A DNA stretch of 40,957 nucleotides from Candidatus Tumulicola scandinaviensis (GTDB lineage Bacteria; Vulcanimicrobiota; Vulcanimicrobiia; Vulcanimicrobiales; Vulcanimicrobiaceae): assembly GCA_003140835.1 (NCBI GenBank), contig PLLA01000096.1, positions 1-40,957 of the forward strand, in the 5' to 3' direction. The notes below the pieces were generated by a model. It saw only the letters and a program-made list of their open reading frames with translations. It was not told the DNA's origin and searched no databases. Shown here in pieces: positions 34,430 through 40,957 of this stretch (positions are counted from its first letter, which is position 1; each line of letters begins with the position of its first letter). A program made the position numbers and the translations under genes.

Positions 34430-35152
34430 ATGCAAAACCGAATCGCTCTTCTTCTGCTTCTGCTCGCGCCGGCCGGCTGCGCCAACGAAACGCCCTACGC
34501 CACCACCGTCGGAGTGCTGCCGCCCGGAGAAACGCTGACCGTCCGCGTTGCGAACGCAACCGTCAGCGCGTTCCAGCCGGCTGCGGGACAGCCGGGCAAT
34601 CGATTCGCGATCGCGGCGACGGCGGTTGGAAAGGCTTCCCCGCCGCCCGCACCGCGCTTGCGCGCGGTGCTCGGACGTGGGGTGACCGTCGACGCCGAAG
34701 GCCCCCTGGCCAATCTTTTGGTACGCGTGCCCGACGGCGTGACGTTGGTCGTCGACTCGCACCAAGGCGACGTGCACGTCACCGACATTTCCGGAAACGC
34801 CCGCATCACTGCGATGCAGGGCGACGTTCAAGCGATGCTGCCCGGATACGCCGAGGTCAAAGCCGGAAAGGGCAACGTTACGGTCACCATGGGGTCCGTC
34901 GGATGGCCCGGAACGCTGCACTTTTCGACCGGTCAGGGCAACGTGGAAGTATGGATCAACGAACGCGCGGCGTTCGACGTGCATCTCCATACCGACCGGG
35001 GAACGCTCTTTACCGACTTCGATTTGCGCGGCACATCGCAGGGTGGTTCCGAAACCATCGACGGCCGCGTCAACGGCGGCGGTTCGCACGGCATCGACAT
35101 CGAGACCTCAGCCGGTACGATTCGGCTCCTTCGCCTCCACCCGCAGGCGTGA
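34430..35152 (+). CDS. Lipoprotein with DUF4097-like beta-helix domain
   Basis: 240 residues from ATG 34430. Signal with lipobox LLLLLAPAGC. The rest is short repeated beta strands of the DUF4097/adhesin kind (VTLVVDSHQGDVHVTDISGNARITAMQGDVQAMLPGY and so on), ending with a GIDIETSAGTIRL strand. Members are called putative adhesins; true function is unclear. The 3' end overlaps the convergent ketopantoate reductase gene by 45 bases. Confidence 0.75.
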   Translation: MQNRIALLLLLLAPAGCANETPYATTVGVLPPGETLTVRVANATVSAFQPAAGQPGNRFAIAATAVGKASPPPAPRLRAVLGRGVTVDAEGPLANLLVRVPDGVTLVVDSHQGDVHVTDISGNARITAMQGDVQAMLPGYAEVKAGKGNVTVTMGSVGWPGTLHFSTGQGNVEVWINERAAFDVHLHTDRGTLFTDFDLRGTSQGGSETIDGRVNGGGSHGIDIETSAGTIRLLRLHPQA

Positions 35153-36070
35153 CAGAAGCGTTTCTCGCGCTTTGACCAATCGAACCATGGCGTCGTTGTA
35201 GGGCGTGGGCGTGCCGGTGCGCCGCCCGAAGGCCACCACCGCGCCATTAATGTGGTCGATCTCGCTTGGGTGACCCGATTCCAAGTCGTAGGCCATCGAA
35301 CTCTTCGCGTCGGCGCCAAGGGCGATGACGTCGGTAACGTACTGCCAAGGGTTGACGAACGGAAGGTTGATCTTTAGGGCGGCGGCCACTCCGGCCGCTT
35401 CCTCCGCCAAGGCTTCGGCTAAGCGCGCGGCATCCGGATCCTTCGGAATCGCTCCGCTCTCGCAATCCAGCAACGCCGATAAGGCGTTAATCGCCGCGTT
35501 GGCAACCAGCTTTCCCCATAAGTGGGGCCGGATGTCGTAAACCACCGACGCTTGCAGCCCGCTGTGCGTCAACAGATCGGCAACCATGCGCGAGGTCGTT
35601 GGAGCCGCCGACGTCGAGCCGATAATCGAGTGTCCCTCGCCGGAAACGTGCACGCGCCCGGGACCGACCGTTTGCGACGACTCGGTGGTAATGCCGAGGA
35701 TCACCGGAACTTCGCCGCCCAGCGCGGTCTTGATCGCGTCTTCGTTTCCGACGCCGTTTTGCAGCGACACGATCGGCGCCCCTGGATTCAGTTCGCCGGC
35801 AAAGGGGCGCAGCGCACGCAGCGTGTCGACCGCCTTCACGAAGAGAAAGAGCACCTGCGACCCGTACAGATCGCGCGGATTTCGTGCGATTTCGACGCGC
35901 CGCGGCGGCAAATCGTTGACCGAAAGACCGTCGCGCGCGATGGCTTCGTTGACCGCAGCATTTCGATCGAGCATCGTAATATCGCAATGCTTGGCTAGAT
36001 GGAACCCGAACAGGCTGCCCATCGCACCGGCCCCGATAATCCCGACCCGCATCCTCGCAGGATTCGCCAT
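35108..36070 (-). CDS. panE: 2-Dehydropantoate 2-reductase (ketopantoate reductase)
   Basis: NADPH-dependent step to pantoate for coenzyme A. N-terminal Rossmann motif VGIIGAGAMGSLFGFHLA, then LFVKAVDT and SLQNGVGNEDAI, the catalytic Lys in HLWGKLVANAAINALSALL near residue 186, and the SSMAYDLESGHPSEIDHINGAV segment near 260-280. 320 residues, normal. Follows mlaD on the same strand by 40 bases that contain a short repeat; whether it is cotranscribed is unclear. Paralogues in the ApbA/PanE family act on other ketoacids. Confidence 0.9.
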   Translation of the reverse strand: MANPARMRVGIIGAGAMGSLFGFHLAKHCDITMLDRNAAVNEAIARDGLSVNDLPPRRVEIARNPRDLYGSQVLFLFVKAVDTLRALRPFAGELNPGAPIVSLQNGVGNEDAIKTALGGEVPVILGITTESSQTVGPGRVHVSGEGHSIIGSTSAAPTTSRMVADLLTHSGLQASVVYDIRPHLWGKLVANAAINALSALLDCESGAIPKDPDAARLAEALAEEAAGVAAALKINLPFVNPWQYVTDVIALGADAKSSMAYDLESGHPSEIDHINGAVVAFGRRTGTPTPYNDAMVRLVKARETLLSRLRVEAKEPNRTG

Positions 36071-36079
36071 TTACGGCGG

Positions 36080-36104
36080 CCCTTCGACTGCGCTCAGGAT
36101 GACA
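36080..36104. repeat. Short interspersed repeat of the 'CTTCGACTGCGCTCAGGATG' kind
   Basis: A 25-base element between panE and mlaD, containing CTTCGACTGCGCTCAGGATG. From memory, close relatives occur many times between genes in unrelated bacterial genomes and give spurious peptides reading 'PFDCAQDD' and 'PSTALRMT'; both appear here in two frames. One copy only in this window. Confidence 0.55.
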
Positions 36105-36110
36105 CCGAAA

Positions 36111-37709
36111 TCACAAGGTATATTGGAAGCCGAACGTATTTCTGCGGCTCGCGTGCGTCATGTCGCGCTGCCCGAAAAAGAACAACGCATTCTTCGTCAC
36201 CTTAAGGTTTCCGTAGAGATCGATCATCGGATAGGTGAGATCGTAGATTCTCGTCTCCAACCCGAAACCTTTGAGCGCGTTCATCTGCGCCATAACGCCG
36301 ATTTGCGAGTACAGCACACCGCCGCCGAACCGAAAGCCGCTGTCCGAGCCCTTGAGCAACACGGCGTTCCAGGTGGTGTTATTACCGATCGAGTTCGCGC
36401 CTACCATGAGGCTGGTGGACGCGTGCGGCAACACCAGCACGTTCAAATCACCCAGCGGGCCTTGGCTTTTGGTCATCACCGGGTTGAGCCCGGCCGACTG
36501 TTGCACCGATAGCCCGCTGATGCGCAGCTGAATCGCTATCAAGTTGTGCACGACGTTTTCGAGCTTCCCTTGAATATGCGCGCGCGCCTCGGGCGTCATC
36601 GCGGTAGCGGGTGCCTGGCCACCGCCCGCCGTCGAGGAGTTCGAGGCACCCTGCTGCCCGGAAGGCACCGGATACGGCGAGCCGTGCGGGACGACGACCG
36701 GCGCCGGGGTCGCGCCGGCGTCGACGCCGTAGACGCTGCTGGTGCCGCCCAACTCGCCCAAAAGCGAGTTCGCCTTTTGCAGCGTCGCGTCGAGGTTGGC
36801 GATGGTGTCGCGCATTTGCGCTTGCGTCTGCGGGTTGCCGGTGATCGTGCGCAAGTCTTTCGTAAGCTGGGCAAGCGTTTGCGTTGCGTCGGCGATGCTC
36901 TGGGTGGTGGTGAGCACGTTGCTCTTGAGTTGCGGATCGGTGGCCAGGCCCTGCAGCGCACCCATCGATTTATTGAGCGCGACCGACGTCGACTCCAACT
37001 GGTCGAGCAGGCGATCGACCTTCTTGGAATCTTTGGTGGCGCTGCCGTTGAGCGTATCGGTTAGCTGCACCACGTTGGTGCCGGCCACGGAAAGGTCGCC
37101 TTGCAAGCTCGAACCGAGTGCCAGCAATTCGGCCGAAAGCTGGCGCATCGAATCCTTCGTCGTCAACGTAAGTTCGTTGGCGTTGTCGAGCGTGGTCTGC
37201 AGCGTATTGAGCAGTTTCGGCGTGCGCGCTTCGAGCTCAGACATCACGACGTCGAACCGCTTAACTTCGCCTTGGCCTTGCTGAAGCAAGTCGGCGATGG
37301 TTGCCGTATTGGCGCCTTGCGGCTGTTGCGCGACCGGCAGCACCTGGCGCGGCAGCAGCGGCACGGGAGGCTTCGAGCCGGCCGGGGGCACGATGAGCAG
37401 GTTCGGCGAGCCCGTCAGCGGGGCTTGAATCAGGAACTTCGACGCTGCCGGAATGTCGATATCGCGATTGACGGCCAAAATAACGTCGACCGTGTTATCC
37501 GGCAACAACGCAATCGAGTCCACCGAACCCACGCCCACGCCGCTGAAATACACCAGCGCACCCGGCGTGAGCCCGGCCGCCGAGCGAAAGTGTACGCCGA
37601 CGCGGTATCCGGTGTGGCGCGTGCCGAAGTCCGTAATGACGTAGAACACTCCGAAGAGCAACAGCAACGAGACGAGGGCAAACGCGCCGACCTGAGCCTG
37701 CCTAGTCAT
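36111..37709 (-). CDS. mlaD: Long MCE-domain protein MlaD with coiled coil and C-terminal beta domain
   Basis: 532 residues, three times the size of E. coli MlaD. N-terminal inner-membrane helix (VGAFALVSLLLLFGVFYVI), MCE domain at about 33-112 (YRVGVHFRSAAGLTPGALVYF, then PLTGSPNLLIV), a long heptad-rich helical region at about 130-335, a Pro/Gly/Ser linker to about 390, and a C-terminal Tyr/Phe-rich all-beta domain (for example FGGGVLYSQIGVMA) ending in FGFQYTL. This is the plan of the MlaD of Veillonella, which bridges both membranes. ATG 37709; lies after mlaF. Confidence 0.88.
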   Translation of the reverse strand: MTRQAQVGAFALVSLLLLFGVFYVITDFGTRHTGYRVGVHFRSAAGLTPGALVYFSGVGVGSVDSIALLPDNTVDVILAVNRDIDIPAASKFLIQAPLTGSPNLLIVPPAGSKPPVPLLPRQVLPVAQQPQGANTATIADLLQQGQGEVKRFDVVMSELEARTPKLLNTLQTTLDNANELTLTTKDSMRQLSAELLALGSSLQGDLSVAGTNVVQLTDTLNGSATKDSKKVDRLLDQLESTSVALNKSMGALQGLATDPQLKSNVLTTTQSIADATQTLAQLTKDLRTITGNPQTQAQMRDTIANLDATLQKANSLLGELGGTSSVYGVDAGATPAPVVVPHGSPYPVPSGQQGASNSSTAGGGQAPATAMTPEARAHIQGKLENVVHNLIAIQLRISGLSVQQSAGLNPVMTKSQGPLGDLNVLVLPHASTSLMVGANSIGNNTTWNAVLLKGSDSGFRFGGGVLYSQIGVMAQMNALKGFGLETRIYDLTYPMIDLYGNLKVTKNALFFFGQRDMTHASRRNTFGFQYTL

Positions 37710-37767
37710 AGCTTCTTCGTATTATCCCTCCGTGAAAAAGTGCCTCGTGTCCCCAACGCTTGAGGGC

Positions 37768-38523
37768 TCAGATCGGGATCGGCCCAACTTCGGACCCCTG
37801 CATGAACTGCTGCACGATCGGATTGCTGGACCGCCGGATCGCCTCGACGGTGTCGTAGGCGATGATCGCGCCTTCGAACAGCATCGCCACGTAATCGGCC
37901 ATGATGAAGATCGACTGCAAATCGTGCGAGATCACGACTGCGGTTCCGCTGAGTTTGTTGCGGAGCTTGACGATCGTATTGGTAATTAAATGGGTAACGA
38001 TCGGATCGAGGCCGGTCGTCGGTTCGTCGTAGAGAATCAAATCCGGCCGGGTTACGATCGCGCGCGCGAAGCCCGCCCGTTTGAGCATGCCGCCCGAAAG
38101 CTCGCTGGGCAAATTGTCGTACGTATGCTCGAGCCCGACGCTATCGAGCGCGTCCATGACGAGCTTGCGAATCTCCGCCGTCGAAAGGTCGGTGTGCTCT
38201 TGCAGCGGCAGTCCGACGTTGTCGCCCACGCTGAGGCTGTCGAGCAGGGCGGCGAACTGAAACGCGAGGCTAATCTTCTGGCGCGTGGGAATCAGCTGCT
38301 CTTCCGACATGTGGCAGATATCTTTGCCGCGCAAGAATACGTGACCCGATTGCGGACGAATTAGGCCGTCGAGCAGACGCAAGATCGTCGACTTCCCGGC
38401 CCCCGACAATCCCACGATGCAGGTGATCGCGCCTTCGACGATGTCGAGGCTGCAGTTTTTCAGCACGACGCGCTCGCCGAACGCCAGCGATACGTCGTCG
38501 AGCTGCGCGATCAGCTTGGACAT
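37768..38523 (-). CDS. mlaF: ABC transporter ATPase MlaF
   Basis: Drives phospholipid movement through MlaE. 251 residues from ATG 38523. Walker A GLSGAGKST, Q loop FQFAALLDSLSV, signature LSGGMLKRAGFARAI, Walker B LILYDEPTTGLDP and switch His in ISHD. The start four bases after the mlaE stop is preferred to GTG 38538, which would overlap mlaE. No MlaB (STAS partner) gene is seen next to it. Confidence 0.95.
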   Translation of the reverse strand: MSKLIAQLDDVSLAFGERVVLKNCSLDIVEGAITCIVGLSGAGKSTILRLLDGLIRPQSGHVFLRGKDICHMSEEQLIPTRQKISLAFQFAALLDSLSVGDNVGLPLQEHTDLSTAEIRKLVMDALDSVGLEHTYDNLPSELSGGMLKRAGFARAIVTRPDLILYDEPTTGLDPIVTHLITNTIVKLRNKLSGTAVVISHDLQSIFIMADYVAMLFEGAIIAYDTVEAIRRSSNPIVQQFMQGSEVGPIPI

Positions 38524-38527
38524 GCGG

Positions 38528-39304
38528 CTATTTTCCACCGAACAGCAAGAACGACATCACGAAGTTCGAGATAAAGATCAGGATGATCGACAGCACCACC
38601 GCGCCGGTCGTCGATTGGCCGACGCCGGCAGCGCCGCCGCGGGTCGAGAGGCCTTGATAGGCTCCTACCATGGCGATGATGCAAGCAAAAACCAGCGCCT
38701 TGGTAAGCCCCTTGATCACATCTTCGAAACCGACGGCCTGGCGCGCCGAGGAGAGGAACGTGTCGGGCGAAATGTGGGCGTAGGTTTGGGCGATCCACAT
38801 TCCACCGCCGATGGAAACGACGTCGGCGAAGATCGTGAGCAGCGGCAGCATGATCAACATCGCCGTCAAGCGCGGCACCACTAAGAAGCGCGAAGGCTCC
38901 AATCCCAGCGAGCGCAGCGCCTCGATTTGCTCGGTGACGACCATCGACCCGAGCTCCGCCGCGATGGCTGCGCCGACGCGGCCGGCTACGACCACCGCGG
39001 TGAGCATCGGGCCAAGTTCGCGTACGGACGCGTACGCCACCGCGGCCCCGACCAAGCTTCCGATGCCGTATTGCACGGCTTGTTGCGCCGATTCGAGCGA
39101 AATGACGGCCCCGGTGAAGAGCGACGTCAGCAGGACGATGATGAGCGATTGTACGCCGAGGAGATAGCATTGCGAGACCGTCTCGGCGATCCGGATCCGC
39201 AGGCGCACGATGAAGCCGGCCGACTCCGCCGACAGCAGCGTCAGGCCGCCGGCATATTCAAAGAAGTTCTGGGTCGCACGTCCGACCCGATCGAGCATTT
39301 TCAC
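38528..39304 (-). CDS. mlaE: Lipid-transport permease MlaE
   Basis: 258 residues with five or six membrane helices and an amphipathic N-terminal helix. Family motifs: GAVISLESAQQAVQYG, RELGPMLTAVVVAGRVGAAIAAELGSM and EQIEALRSLGLEPSRFLVVPR. It forms the inner-membrane core with MlaF and MlaD. GTG 39304 overlaps the stop of the upstream gene (GTGA); ATG 39298 is an alternative two codons later. Confidence 0.95.
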   Translation of the reverse strand: MKMLDRVGRATQNFFEYAGGLTLLSAESAGFIVRLRIRIAETVSQCYLLGVQSLIIVLLTSLFTGAVISLESAQQAVQYGIGSLVGAAVAYASVRELGPMLTAVVVAGRVGAAIAAELGSMVVTEQIEALRSLGLEPSRFLVVPRLTAMLIMLPLLTIFADVVSIGGGMWIAQTYAHISPDTFLSSARQAVGFEDVIKGLTKALVFACIIAMVGAYQGLSTRGGAAGVGQSTTGAVVLSIILIFISNFVMSFLLFGGK

Positions 39305-39645
39305 GATCCCGCGGGCTCCACGATCGTCTCCAGCTCGTGCAATACCGCATCGGTGGCCTCGATGCGTTTGACGGCGACGCCACGCTCGGCCGTCAGGTTG
39401 AACTGCACCTGATTGAGATCCACCAAACGCCGGTCGACATCGCGCAAATGCGCCCGCGCTTCGCGGCCGAAGGCCTCGAAGTAGCGGCGAACGGCCGCCA
39501 GATACGTCTCGCGCGTACGGTCGTCGACGTCGCCTGCTTGAATCGAGCGTTCGATCTCGCGTTGAGCGCGCTTCATCGCGCGATCGGTAATGTGAAACGC
39601 GCCCACGCGGGACGCCAATGCGGTCACGCGCGGTTCAATCGGCAT
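39301..39645 (-). CDS. Small coiled-coil protein between rph and mlaE
   Basis: 114 residues from ATG 39645. Almost wholly helical with heptad-like spacing ([49 protein letters not shown]). No signal or membrane helix. Its start overlaps the end of rph by 11 bases and its stop overlaps mlaE by four, so it is translated with both. Function unknown; a soluble partner of MlaEF is possible, since no MlaB is present. Confidence 0.75.
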   Translation of the reverse strand: MPIEPRVTALASRVGAFHITDRAMKRAQREIERSIQAGDVDDRTRETYLAAVRRYFEAFGREARAHLRDVDRRLVDLNQVQFNLTAERGVAVKRIEATDAVLHELETIVEPAGS

Positions 39646-40375
39646 GGACCGCAGCCGCTTCGGCCAAGATGCCGGTCTGCATCTCAAAGAGCGTCTGGAT
39701 CCCGCTCGCCGCAAGCCCCAACAGCGCGTCGAGATCCTTGCGATCGAACGGGGCGGCTTCCGCCGTTCCTTGGAGTTCGACGAAACGGCCGGCGTCGGTC
39801 ATGAAGACGTTCATGTCGACGTGCGCGCGGCTGTCTTCGTCGTAGGCAAGGTCTAAGATCGGATGTCCGTCGACGATGCCCACGCTGGTAGCCGCCACCG
39901 CTCCGGTGAGCGGCCAGCGTACCCGGTCTTTTGGGTCGAAGAGCGTGCGCAGTGCGAGCGCCAGCGCGACGTACGCGCCGGTGACGGCGGCGGTTCGCGT
40001 CCCGCCGTCGGCCTGTAGGACGTCGCAGTCGACCCAGAGCGTGCGTTCGCCCAGCTTGACCGTGTCGGTAACGGCGCGCAGGGCGCGTCCGATAATGCGC
40101 TGGATTTCGTGCGTGCGCCCGCCGAGGCGTCCTTTGGTGGCCTCGCGCTGCGTACGGTCCTGAGTGGCGCGCGGAAGCATGGCATATTCGGCGGTAACCC
40201 ATCCGAGGCCACGGCCCTTCATCCAGGGCGGAACCCGATCTTCCACGGTCGCAGCACACAGCACGCGGGTATTCCCGACGCTGATGAGCGCGCTGCCTTC
40301 GGCATATTTCAAGAATCCCGGCTCGATCGTCACCGGCCGTAGTTCGTCCGGTTGCCGCCCGTCGCTGCGAATCAT
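39635..40375 (-). CDS. rph: Ribonuclease PH
   Basis: Phosphorolytic 3'-5' exonuclease that trims tRNA 3' ends. 246 residues. Begins [15 protein letters not shown]; then [24 protein letters not shown], the [28 protein letters not shown] phosphate and RNA site, and [20 protein letters not shown] with the metal-binding Asp later in [22 protein letters not shown] 40375. It lies 35 bases after the small upstream gene. Confidence 0.97.
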   Translation of the reverse strand: MIRSDGRQPDELRPVTIEPGFLKYAEGSALISVGNTRVLCAATVEDRVPPWMKGRGLGWVTAEYAMLPRATQDRTQREATKGRLGGRTHEIQRIIGRALRAVTDTVKLGERTLWVDCDVLQADGGTRTAAVTGAYVALALALRTLFDPKDRVRWPLTGAVAATSVGIVDGHPILDLAYDEDSRAHVDMNVFMTDAGRFVELQGTAEAAPFDRKDLDALLGLAASGIQTLFEMQTGILAEAAAVHAD

Positions 40376-40410
40376 ATCGCAGCGCTGTTATTGCCGCGCC
40401 GTCGCGATTC

Positions 40411-40590
40411 CTATTCCGAGCGCGACGACTCGACTTCCTCGCTGCGATCGACGATGTGTCGCGCGTACCACGCCGCCCAATTCGCGTCGGCATGGCCGAG
40501 GCGCCCTTCGTACACGCCGTGCGCGTGCTCGGCCTCGATCAAGATTTCCGTCAGGCGCGCAACCGGGTGGTCTCCGAGATCGAGCTTCAT
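40411..40590 (-). CDS. Small 59-residue protein downstream of glmS
   Basis: ATG 40590 with a good ribosome site (TAGGAG, seven bases before) and stop TAG at 40411. The peptide begins MKLDLGDHPVARLTEILIEA and contains HGVYEGR and NWAAWYARHIVDR. The 'H..YE' and 'W..WYA.YIV' pattern resembles small uncharacterised proteins I recall, often near bleomycin-resistance-type genes. Nine bases after glmS. Function unknown. Confidence 0.75.
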   Translation of the reverse strand: MKLDLGDHPVARLTEILIEAEHAHGVYEGRLGHADANWAAWYARHIVDRSEEVESSRSE

Positions 40591-40599
40591 GGCGATCTC

Positions 40600-40957
40600 C
40601 TACTCTACGGTGACGGTTTTGGCGAGATTTCGGGGCTGATCGACATCCTTGCCCTCGATGTCGGCGACGTGATACGCCAAAAGCTGAAGCGGGATGACGT
40701 TGACGATCGGCGAGAGCAGTTCGTCTACTTTCGGTACCCAAAACACCCGGTCGGCAACCGCCTTGGCTTCTTCGTCCCCGTAATTGGCAACCACGAACAC
40801 CGGCGCTTCGCGGGCCTTCGACTCCATGAGGTTCGAGAGCATCTTCTCGCGCACGCGGTCGTCGGTCATGATACCGATGACCGGAACGCTCGAATCGAGC
40901 AACGCAATCGGACCGTGCTTCATTTCGCCCGCCGGATAGCCCTCGGCGTGGATGTAG
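40600..40957 (-). CDS. glmS: Glutamine-fructose-6-phosphate aminotransferase, C-terminal part
   Basis: Makes glucosamine-6-phosphate from fructose-6-phosphate and glutamine, the step before GlmM. Cut by the window end; about 118 residues of the second SIS domain are present. Motifs: [20 protein letters not shown], then the C-terminal [27 protein letters not shown], whose end is the channel-forming tail. The start is outside the window. Confidence 0.96.
   Translation of the reverse strand, partial: YIHAEGYPAGEMKHGPIALLDSSVPVIGIMTDDRVREKMLSNLMESKAREAPVFVVANYGDEEAKAVADRVFWVPKVDELLSPIVNVIPLQLLAYHVADIEGKDVDQPRNLAKTVTVE

Noticed and set aside
35999-36205. Short open frame covering the panE start and mlaD end
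   Set aside because: Its peptide is the by-product of the interspersed repeat, not a gene.

Overview
The window is a gene-dense, high-GC stretch of a chromosome from a diderm bacterium. Evidence for two membranes: an MlaEFD lipid-transport set, a TonB-dependent-receptor-like gene and several lipoproteins. It also carries a complete diadenylate cyclase operon and a c-di-AMP riboswitch, traits best known from Firmicutes, Actinobacteria and deep-branching relatives. That mixture, plus the style of the proteins, suggests a lineage such as Candidatus Eremiobacterota (WPS-2). This is inference from memory, not a search. Both ends cut genes (FtsA at the left, GlmS at the right), so it looks like a whole contig from an assembly.

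Layout. 1-3234: ftsA (N-terminus replaced by foreign phage-like sequence), ftsZ and a thyX-type thymidylate synthase. 3246-6043 (minus): a GT87-like membrane glycosyltransferase coupled to a membrane-anchored PQQ-type beta-propeller. 6340-7640: an SigF/SigB-type sigma factor converging on a DJ-1/PfpI protein. 7748-12913: aroC-aroK-aroB-priA, tightly packed. 12897-16143 (minus): rsgA, a six-helix membrane protein, rpsT and a ThrE-like exporter. 16179-19626: an unknown protein, cdaA, cdaR (ybbR) and glmM. 19658-20442: a ydaO-type c-di-AMP riboswitch leading an exported NlpC/P60 peptidase. 20503-22005: tRNA-Gln(UUG), a DUF1835 protein and a STAS anti-anti-sigma protein. 21978-25820: glcF (minus) diverging from mdh, an unknown gene and a HhH-GPD DNA glycosylase. 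25929-29448: a TonB-receptor-like gene broken by a frameshift. 29505-33521: an ArsB-like permease, a XerC/D recombinase and a vanadium-haloperoxidase-like protein with two compensating frameshifts. 33539-35152: divergent lipoproteins (GH114-like and DUF4097-like). 35108-40957 (minus): glmS, a 59-aa protein, rph, a coiled-coil protein, mlaE, mlaF, a long mlaD and a ketopantoate reductase.

How it fits together. Much of the content serves the envelope: division (FtsA/FtsZ), UDP-GlcNAc supply (GlmM, GlmS), c-di-AMP signalling next to its own riboswitch and a wall hydrolase, and phospholipid transport by a three-gene Mla system whose MlaD is long enough to span the periplasm. The rest is housekeeping: the shikimate pathway, replication restart, ribosome assembly, tRNA processing and central carbon metabolism.

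No stretch longer than 300 bases lacks a gene. The longest gap (6044-6339) holds the divergent leader of the sigma factor and the beta-propeller gene. No CRISPR array, insertion sequence or rRNA was seen.
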